From Phycisphaerae bacterium (lineage in GTDB: Bacteria; Planctomycetota; Phycisphaerae; UBA1845; PWPN01), in assembly GCA_012729395.1 (NCBI GenBank), contig JAAYDF010000141.1, forward strand, positions 1-64,000: a DNA stretch of 64,000 bases, in the 5' to 3' direction. Shown one piece after another: positions 57,228 to 64,000 of the stretch (its first letter is position 1; every line of letters starts with the position of its first letter). The notes under the pieces were generated by a model that worked only from the letters and a program-made list of their open reading frames with translations, had not been told where the DNA came from and searched no databases. Made by a program: the position numbers and the translations under genes.

Positions 57228-58319
57228 ATGGCGAAGTACCGCGTGGCATGGCTGCCCGGCGATGGCGTGGGCCCCGATGTACTGGCGGCCGCCCGCGTCG
57301 TGCTGGACCGCATCGGGCTCGATGCCGAGTACCTCCCCGGCGATGTCGGGTGGGAGTTCTGGCGGCGCGAGGGCGATGCGCTACCCGCCCGGACCATCGA
57401 GCTATTGGGCAACACCGACTGTGCCCTGTTCGGCGCCGTGACCTCGAAAACCAAGTCCGCCGCCGAGGAGGAACTTGATCCGCGACTGCAGGGCAAGGGC
57501 TTCTCCTATCGCAGCCCGCTGGTCCGTGTCCGCCAGTTGCTCGATCTGTTCGTATGCCTTCGACCGTGCAAAGCCTTCCCCGGCAATCCGCTGAACTACC
57601 GCGATGACACCGATCTGGTCGTCTTTCGCGAAAACACCGAGGATCTCTACGCGGGTATCGAGTTCAACGGCGTGCCTGAGGAAATGAAGCTTCTTCCAGG
57701 CATGGACCGCGTGCCCCCGGACGCGGCCATCTCACTCAAGATCAACACCCGCGGCGGCTCCAAACGCATCGCCCGTGCCGCCTTCGAGTACGCTCGCAAG
57801 CATGGCCGGCGCCGCGTCACCTGCGTACACAAGGCCAACGTCGTCCGCGTCAGCGATGGGCTCTTCCTCGATACCGTTCATCAGGTCGCTCACGAATACC
57901 CGGACATCGCCTTCGACAACGCCGCCGTCGACGCGATGTGCATGAGCATGATCCGCCATCCGCAGAACTACGATGTGATCGTGGCCCCGAATCTCTACGG
58001 CGACATCGTCTCAGACTTGGCGACGCAGCTTGTCGGCGGACTGGGCTTCGGCTGCACGGGCAACATCGGCAAGCACTACGCCCTCTTCGAGCCGTCCCAC
58101 GGATCCGCCCCTAAATACGCCGGCCAGAACAAGGCCAACCCCATCGCCGCGATCCTGGCCGTGCGCATGATGCTCGAATGGCTCGGCGAAACCGACAAGG
58201 CCGCCCGACTCGAAGCCGCCGTCGCCGACACTATCCACGAGGGCCAAGTCCGTACCCACGACATGGGCGGCAGCGCCACCACGCAGGAAATGACCCAAGC
58301 CATCGTCGCCCGGCTGTGA
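57228..58319 (+). CDS. NAD-type isocitrate dehydrogenase (or homoisocitrate dehydrogenase)
   Basis: 363 aa beta-decarboxylating dehydrogenase. Start at 57228 (MAKYRVAWLPGDG) with GGAGG 8 bases upstream. RENTEDLYAGIE favours isocitrate or homoisocitrate over isopropylmalate. The active-site Lys/Asp are in VHKANVVRVSDGLFLD and APNLYGDIVSDLATQLVGGLG. The nucleotide loop, GSAPKYAGQNKANP, has no clear NADP-type basic pair. Isocitrate is the best guess given the lack of leucine or lysine genes nearby. It stands alone between glgB and a pseudogene. Confidence 0.85.
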   Translation: MAKYRVAWLPGDGVGPDVLAAARVVLDRIGLDAEYLPGDVGWEFWRREGDALPARTIELLGNTDCALFGAVTSKTKSAAEEELDPRLQGKGFSYRSPLVRVRQLLDLFVCLRPCKAFPGNPLNYRDDTDLVVFRENTEDLYAGIEFNGVPEEMKLLPGMDRVPPDAAISLKINTRGGSKRIARAAFEYARKHGRRRVTCVHKANVVRVSDGLFLDTVHQVAHEYPDIAFDNAAVDAMCMSMIRHPQNYDVIVAPNLYGDIVSDLATQLVGGLGFGCTGNIGKHYALFEPSHGSAPKYAGQNKANPIAAILAVRMMLEWLGETDKAARLEAAVADTIHEGQVRTHDMGGSATTQEMTQAIVARL

Positions 58320-58355
58320 CCACTGACCGTGTTCACCCCGTCGCCGCAGACTCTC

Positions 58356-58647
58356 TCACCACAGAGGAACCGCCTTTCCCACGACTTCGTCTCTGAAGTA
58401 CCGACTGAGGTCTCCCGGCGTTCGGAGGTCAACCGTCCGTCCCAGCATGTCGGAGAGTTCGATCTCCAGCCATGGTGAACAGGCTCGGGGTCTGTCCCGG
58501 CTCGAACTCGACCAGGAAATCGACGTCGCTGTCCGGCCCGAAGTCGTCCCGCAGAATGGAGCCGAACAGCGAGAGCCGCTGGATATGATTGCGCCGGCAG
58601 AACTCCGCCAGCCGTGCCTTCGGTATCTCGATTCCGTGACAGCCCAT
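58356..58647 (-). pseudogene. Frameshifted MNT-type nucleotidyltransferase
   Basis: The first part from ATG at 58647 (AAGAGG 7 bases upstream) encodes [40 protein letters not shown] and SLFTMA. This includes the nucleotidyltransferase GSxxR..DSDxD pattern, although with LR. The expected continuation [15 protein letters not shown] and [14 protein letters not shown] lies in another frame. The break is near 58467-58471, consistent with loss of 2 or 5 bases (mod 3). Such proteins are usually antitoxin-like partners of HEPN proteins; no HEPN gene is next to it. Confidence 0.7.
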
Positions 58648-58706
58648 GGCCATGCCTCTTGGCTCGTCGCATTCCAGCCCGAATTGCCCATCGGAACCAC
58701 TGATGC

Positions 58707-58825
58707 ACACAGATGAACACGGATAGAAGAATGGGCTGGAGATCACATCACATCCTGAGCCCGCAGCGGGCTGTGCTTGGTGCCGATCTCCTGCTTCATC
58801 CGTGTTTGTCCGTGTTCATCTGTGG
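58707..58825. repeat. Inverted copies of an ACAGATGAACACGGA-type repeat
   Basis: CACAGATGAACACGGATA at 58707-58724 and its inverted relative (CATCCGTG..CGTGTTCATCTGTGG) at 58797-58825. I recall this word from many bacterial intergenic regions. It flanks about 70 bases with no gene. Confidence 0.6.
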
Positions 58826-58976
58826 TTTGTTTTCAGTCGTGCACAATCAGGACTAGCCGACTTCGATTTCCGCCGTCCACGGGCTCTGGCCGGGTATCTC
58901 ACCGTGGCCTCGTGCGATCCACCTGTGCCGGAGCGAGTGTGCCGGGGCCGGCCGGGGCGGCGGATGGCGAAGTCAG

Positions 58977-59750
<774 letters not shown>

Positions 59751-59758
59751 GGCGTCTA

Positions 59759-61060
59759 TTATATCGACCGGATGAGCGTTTGGGTCCGATCCGGCCCGAC
59801 ACTGGCGATGGCCACAGGCACCCCGACGAGGGCTTCGATGCGATCGAGGTACTGCCGGGTTCGGGCGGGCAACTCCTCAAAGGAGCGGACCTGACGCAGA
59901 TCCTCGTCCCAACCGGGCAGAAACTCGAAGACCGGCGTAGCTCGTTCCAGGAGCGAACAATCGGCGACGAAGCCCGATAGCGGGCCTTCGGGGGTGGTGT
60001 AGCCGGTGCAGATGCCGATCCGCTCAAAGCCGGCCAAGGTGTCCAGGTGCATAACCGCCAGGTGAGTGATACCGCTCAAGGCGGCGCTGTAGCGGGCGGC
60101 GACGGCATCGAACCAGCCGCAGCGGCGCGGGCGGCCCGTTGTCGTGCCGTACTCGTGACCGCGCTCGCGAATGGTGTCACCGATCTCGTCGCGCAACTCA
60201 CTGGGGAAAGGCCCGGCTCCGACCCGCGTGGTGTACGCCTTGAGCACGCCGACGCAGGATTGCAGCGTGCTGGCGGGCACGCCCGCGCCGGCCGGCACGC
60301 CGATCGCACTCGTCGTGCTGCTGGTCACATAAGGGAACGTGCCATGATCGATATCCAGCAGTGTGCCGTTGGCCCCCTCAAACAGCAGCCGCTTGCCGCC
60401 GGCGATGGAATCGAGCAGCAGGCGCGTCGTATCGCAGATGTTCCCGCGCACCCGCTCGCCGCAGGCCAGGTACTCATCCGCCATCGCGGAGGCGTCCATC
60501 GGCTCCCGGTCGTCGTACAAGGCCGCGAACAGGCGGTTCTTCAGCTCGACGATGCGGGTGAGCTTCTCGCGGAACTCATCGGGCCGCAGCAGATCCCCGG
60601 CCCGCAGAGCCGTGGATCGAAGCATCTTGTCGGCATAGCACGGGCCGATGCCCCGAGCTGTCGTCCCGATCTTCGCATTGCCCAGGGCCGCCTCGGACAA
60701 CTGGTCCTGCCGCTTGTGGTAGGGCATGACCAACTGGGCCCGGTCGCTGATTCTGAGACTGTCGCCGACATGGATGCCGCGCGCCCCGAGGGCCTGGATC
60801 TCCTCGAGCATGCGGGGCAGATCCAGGGCCACGCCGGTACCGATGGCCGCCATCTTGTTCGGGCTCAGCACACCAACCGGTAAAAGGTGCAGAGCGAACT
60901 TCTCGCCCGCGATCTGCACGGTATGGCCCGCATTCCCGCCACCGTTGTAGCGGACCACAAGGTCGAAATGCTCGGTCAGCAGATCGACGATCTTGCCCTT
61001 GCCCTCGTCGCCCCAGTGCAGACCAACGACGCATGTATGCCCCAGCCTGGTGAGATCCAT
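59759..61060 (-). CDS. purA: Adenylosuccinate synthase
   Basis: GTP-dependent IMP to adenylosuccinate step, 433 aa, standard length. GDEGKGKIVDLL (P-loop), NGGGNAGHTV, ATARGIGPCYADK-type segment TTARGIGPCY and TTTGRPRRCGWFD are all in place. The start codon has only GGGAA-type site support. First gene of a two-gene unit with uppS. Confidence 0.96.
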   Translation of the reverse strand: MDLTRLGHTCVVGLHWGDEGKGKIVDLLTEHFDLVVRYNGGGNAGHTVQIAGEKFALHLLPVGVLSPNKMAAIGTGVALDLPRMLEEIQALGARGIHVGDSLRISDRAQLVMPYHKRQDQLSEAALGNAKIGTTARGIGPCYADKMLRSTALRAGDLLRPDEFREKLTRIVELKNRLFAALYDDREPMDASAMADEYLACGERVRGNICDTTRLLLDSIAGGKRLLFEGANGTLLDIDHGTFPYVTSSTTSAIGVPAGAGVPASTLQSCVGVLKAYTTRVGAGPFPSELRDEIGDTIRERGHEYGTTTGRPRRCGWFDAVAARYSAALSGITHLAVMHLDTLAGFERIGICTGYTTPEGPLSGFVADCSLLERATPVFEFLPGWDEDLRQVRSFEELPARTRQYLDRIEALVGVPVAIASVGPDRTQTLIRSI

Positions 61061-61281
61061 CGTTGCAGATTCCCGTTCAAGAGGTCCGCGATTCGGTGGG
61101 TTGACCCGGAATACCGCCCAACGTAGCGGGCTTCGGGGGGCAGGTCAAGCAAGCCAGTGCCCCGTTTGCGCAAACTCATGCTCAACCGCCGCTTAAGTTC
61201 TTGATCTTGTCGACCGCTCGGCCGACAATAGGCCCCAGCGGAGTGCGAAAATCGTGTTGTTCTTCGTAGGATCCACTGCCG

Positions 61282-63453
61282 GTGCCCGCTGAAGTTGCCA
61301 ACCCATCGCTGAGTTACCTCGAGCAGCGGATGCTGCTGCGCAGCCGGCCCGAACGACGGCGAGACCTGCTCGTATCCTGTGGCTTGCTGCTGGTGGTGCT
61401 CGCTGCGCACGGAACCAGCCTGTGGGACGGCCTATTCCTGGAGGACCACTGGCACCGGGCGGTGATCCGGACATCGGGCTGGGGGATGGACGCTCAGCGG
61501 CAATCGGCCACGTTCGATCTGCCCGGCCAGCTCGCTCAGCTCTGGTGGCAGGAGCAGCCGTTGCACCAGAGCTGGGCACGACCGGTGGCCATGCTCATTC
61601 TCAAAACCGAGTACCACCTCGTCGGGGGCTCGCCGGTCGGCCTTCATGCCTTCGGCTTGCTGTGGCACACGGTCGCAGCCATTCTGGTCTTCCATCTCGC
61701 TCGCTGGATGATGCTCAGTCGCGGATGGTCCTTCCTGGCCGGCACTTGCTTCGCTCTCAATCCGCACTCCGCGGTGACCGCCAGTTGGATCTCCGCCCAG
61801 GCAGCCACGATCAGCACGTGCTTTCTCATGGGTGCGGTGCTCGCCTACGCGGCCGCCTCGGCAGTCGAACGTACCCGGCGATCGCGCCGCTCACATCGGC
61901 TTTACCAGATCGGATGGGTGCCCATCCGTCTCGCTTGGCTGGCCACCGCCCTGGCCCTGTGGCTGCTGGCGGTCCTGAGCTTCGAGGCAGCAATCATCTT
62001 CCCGATTCTGGTGATTGCTCTGGACGCAGGCTATGGCCGCTGGCCGCTACTGCTGTACCGCCTGCCCATCCATGCCGCGTTCTGGTCGCTCAGCCTCGCG
62101 TATGCCTACTGGCGGCTCAGAATCTTCCCCGGCACGACGGCCCCCCAGATGCCGCTGCACATGCCCGCCGACTGGTCTCTTGTGCCCTGGGCCGCTTACC
62201 GACTCGTGCAACTCGGCTTCAGCCTTATTTCGGGCCTGCCCATGTTCGCTTCCGGCTTCCACATGTCGGCGCTCACCCAAGACCACGTTGCCCTGCTCAT
62301 GGCGATGGTCCTCCCGGTCGTGTTGGTGTTGGCGTGGTACGAGTGGTCCTCGCGCACGTCGCGATGCCGCCTGCTCTGGCCCATGTGGGCTTTGGCCGGG
62401 CTGGCGGTCACACTGCCGCTGTTCACCACCCCGATGTGTGGGTATCTGCCGTTCGCCGGCTTCGCGATCATGCTCGCCCTCATGCTCTCGCGATTGCCGC
62501 TTCACGCACGAGCCGTCGCGACGGGAGCGTTGATTCTCGCGATGCTGGTGCCGCTGACCGTCCAGCGCAGGCTGTGGCGGGGAGTGTTACGCTCGGAACA
62601 ACTGCTCTACGCCGACGTCCCGACGAATAAGTCAGCACCACAGCCCGGCGGTAAGGCCTTCTTCATCAACCTGCCGCTCGTTGGTCTATACGCCCCGGCG
62701 GCTCTGCGCGAGATCTGGAACATGCACGACCTCGCCAACCCGCCGGACCTCGAAGGCCACATCCTCACCCTGTCCCCCCACCCCCTCATGATGGACCGTC
62801 CCTGCGTCGTGGAGCAGACAAGTGATGACACGCTCATCGTCTCCCTCCCCGCCCCCGGATATTTCGCTGAACCTGTCGGGCGGATGCTCCTGGAATGCGT
62901 CCGACCACACTCGCCGCTGACCGTCGGCACGGTGATCCATGGCGAGGTGTACGACACAACCATCCTCGAAGCCGATGAATCCGGCATCCAGCGACTCAAG
63001 TTCACCTTTGTCCAGCCGCTAGACAGCCGGCATTACCACTTCTACTTATCTTCGTCCGCACACCCCTTACATCGCCTGCGCTTCGACCGGGCGACAGCCC
63101 CCATCGCGGACGCGCACCGCGAGCTGTTCGGCAAGGCCCGCTCCGGCGACGCAACCAATCAAGCCAGGCAAGAGCTCGTGAACCTCGCCCGCCCGATGGC
63201 GATACAACAAGGTAATCCCATTCAAGAGATGCTATCCGAAGACAGCCCCATCTCCGACGAGAACCTCGACCGGCTGGAGCTCTGGTGGGCGTCAACGGGC
63301 ACGTCCGAACTACTCGCCGAACGCGAGCAATCACGCGGTCGATTGCGCTCATTCCTGGCTGAACAGCAACGAGCTCTGAACCTGATCCGCCTGGCTCGGA
63401 CCGTCGCGCCCGTGGACCTGTTCGTGCAGGGGCGGTCTTCGCCTGAAGAATGA
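61282..63453 (+). CDS. Polytopic GT-C-like membrane protein
   Basis: 723 aa from GTG at 61282 (a Met at 61330 is an alternative). About ten membrane segments fill residues 30-430, and a soluble C-terminal part of about 290 residues follows. The first loop has GLFLEDHWHRA and the next RPVAMLILKTEYHLVGG then LHAFGLLWHTVAAILVFHLARWM. This is reminiscent of the GT-C glycosyltransferase/TMTC-like N-terminal pattern, where acidic residues in the first loop bind lipid-linked sugar. Direct function cannot be named. It is divergent from purA with a 221-base gap. Confidence 0.65.
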   Translation: MPAEVANPSLSYLEQRMLLRSRPERRRDLLVSCGLLLVVLAAHGTSLWDGLFLEDHWHRAVIRTSGWGMDAQRQSATFDLPGQLAQLWWQEQPLHQSWARPVAMLILKTEYHLVGGSPVGLHAFGLLWHTVAAILVFHLARWMMLSRGWSFLAGTCFALNPHSAVTASWISAQAATISTCFLMGAVLAYAAASAVERTRRSRRSHRLYQIGWVPIRLAWLATALALWLLAVLSFEAAIIFPILVIALDAGYGRWPLLLYRLPIHAAFWSLSLAYAYWRLRIFPGTTAPQMPLHMPADWSLVPWAAYRLVQLGFSLISGLPMFASGFHMSALTQDHVALLMAMVLPVVLVLAWYEWSSRTSRCRLLWPMWALAGLAVTLPLFTTPMCGYLPFAGFAIMLALMLSRLPLHARAVATGALILAMLVPLTVQRRLWRGVLRSEQLLYADVPTNKSAPQPGGKAFFINLPLVGLYAPAALREIWNMHDLANPPDLEGHILTLSPHPLMMDRPCVVEQTSDDTLIVSLPAPGYFAEPVGRMLLECVRPHSPLTVGTVIHGEVYDTTILEADESGIQRLKFTFVQPLDSRHYHFYLSSSAHPLHRLRFDRATAPIADAHRELFGKARSGDATNQARQELVNLARPMAIQQGNPIQEMLSEDSPISDENLDRLELWWASTGTSELLAEREQSRGRLRSFLAEQQRALNLIRLARTVAPVDLFVQGRSSPEE

Positions 63454-63576
63454 GTATGATGGCATCCTGACGTCCCCCCATCACGGGTACGCCGTGCGGG
63501 GCTGCATCCGCCATCAGACAGCGCTTCTCGGCGGTCACGCGCGAAACCGTAGAGGGAACGAACCGGAGCAACGGTC

Positions 63577-64000
63577 ATGAAAACGATTCGCGTAGCGGCG
63601 TTCGGCGATCCAGAGGTCATGCGGCTTGAAGAGGTACCCGATCCAGTACCGGCAGCCGGGCAGGTCGTCGTCCGCATTCACGCCGCCGGGGTCAATCCGG
63701 TCGATACCTACATCCGCGCGGGTTGGTATCCACACTCTCCAACCCTCCCGTACACCCCCGGCCTGGATGCGGCCGGCGTGGTTGAAGCGACCGGTGACGA
63801 AGTCTCGCGCATTCGGGTCGGCGATCGGGTCTACCTTTCGGGCTCGCTGACCGGAACCTACGCGGAGATGGCCCTCTGTACCCAGGCCCAGGTCCATCAT
63901 CTGCCCGATCGCCTCTCCTTCCAGCAAGGAGCGGGAGTGTCCGTGCCTTGCGCCACCGCGTATCGGGCCTTGTTTGACCGCGCGGGTGCGCGGGCAGGCG
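63577..64000 (+). CDS. NADPH:quinone oxidoreductase-like protein (5' part)
   Basis: Zinc-free medium-chain dehydrogenase/quinone oxidoreductase, cut by the window end after 141 codons. Start at 63577 with GGAG 9 bases before. The N-terminal GroES-like domain includes VVVRIHAAGVNPVDTYIRAG, LPYTPGLDAAGVVEATGDEV, RIRVGDRVYL and the beginning of the Rossmann part PCATAYRALF. No Cys ligands at the usual catalytic zinc position, as in zeta-crystallin/QOR. Confidence 0.85.
   Translation, partial: MKTIRVAAFGDPEVMRLEEVPDPVPAAGQVVVRIHAAGVNPVDTYIRAGWYPHSPTLPYTPGLDAAGVVEATGDEVSRIRVGDRVYLSGSLTGTYAEMALCTQAQVHHLPDRLSFQQGAGVSVPCATAYRALFDRAGARAG

Larger units (their letters stand above)
58320..58976. other. 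Gap with nucleotidyltransferase remnant and inverted repeats
   Basis: Holds the frameshifted nucleotidyltransferase (58356-58647) and the inverted repeat pair (58707-58825). The remaining about 150 bases before uppS contain no gene I can support. Confidence 0.55.

Noticed and set aside
61282-63453. Named mannosyltransferase (PMT/TMTC)
   Set aside because: Only the first loop and topology resemble GT-C enzymes; too weak for a specific name.

Overview
The window looks like chromosomal DNA of a GC-rich planctomycete, most likely Phycisphaerae-like. Supporting signs are the short CDDCGY...CPECG ribbon in a membrane protein, a sulfatase with a C-terminal LamG-like module, Tat-type sugar isomerase and BNR proteins, NPCBM and HtrA-type exported proteins, long exported coiled-coil proteins, frequent GTG/TTG starts, and many short palindromic intergenic repeats. 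Taxonomy is inferred from gene content. No phage, integrase, CRISPR array or intact insertion sequence was found.

Layout. 1-4.4 kb: exported isoaspartyl methyltransferase and two membrane-anchored unknowns. 4.5-7.4 kb: a solitary Eco57I-like DNA methyltransferase. 8-10.2 kb: sugar isomerase, DUF434 protein and PEBP protein. 10.4-25.5 kb (minus strand): the classical information-processing cluster, read as sigma70-like promoter, tRNA-Thr, tuf, rpmG, tRNA-Trp, secE, nusG, rplK, rplA, rplJ, rplL, rpoB, rpoC, rpsL. It ends at rpsL without rpsG or fusA. 25.9-34.8 kb: BNR protein, then a run of exported proteins (coiled coil, helical-repeat, NPCBM, tandem-domain HtrA and a protease-dead HtrA homologue). 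35-42 kb: SAM methyltransferase, tadA, phosphohexomutase, sulfatase and UDP-glucuronate decarboxylase. 42-44.6 kb: PHP protein, SAM methyltransferase and a MarR remnant. 44.6-47.6 kb (plus strand): a tightly packed three-gene sugar/acid catabolic operon. 47.7-54.7 kb (minus strand): RseC-like, rnfC, D, G, E, A, B, then miaA. 55-58.3 kb: eukaryotic-type glycogen branching enzyme and NAD-type isocitrate dehydrogenase. 58.4-61 kb: decayed nucleotidyltransferase, uppS and purA. 61.3-64 kb: GT-C-like membrane protein and the start of a quinone oxidoreductase.

How it works together. The 25.5-10.4 kb block is the core transcription/translation operon. The Rnf block would couple ferredoxin and NAD redox to a Na+ or H+ gradient, pointing to anaerobic or facultative metabolism. 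Sulfatase, UXS, phosphohexomutase, PHP, branching enzyme and the isomerase/enolase/dehydrogenase operon fit a polysaccharide-degrading and storing life style.

The most distinctive sequence-level features are two intergenic repeat families. One has a 16-bp core in seven copies, with two long copies that begin at a stop codon. The other is a 49-53 bp bipartite palindrome, and half-copies of it supply the rnfB stop codon and the miaA start codon. The other main points are an HtrA system with one intact and two dead protease modules, a natural K88R residue in ribosomal protein S12, an altered switch I in EF-Tu, and several decayed genes.
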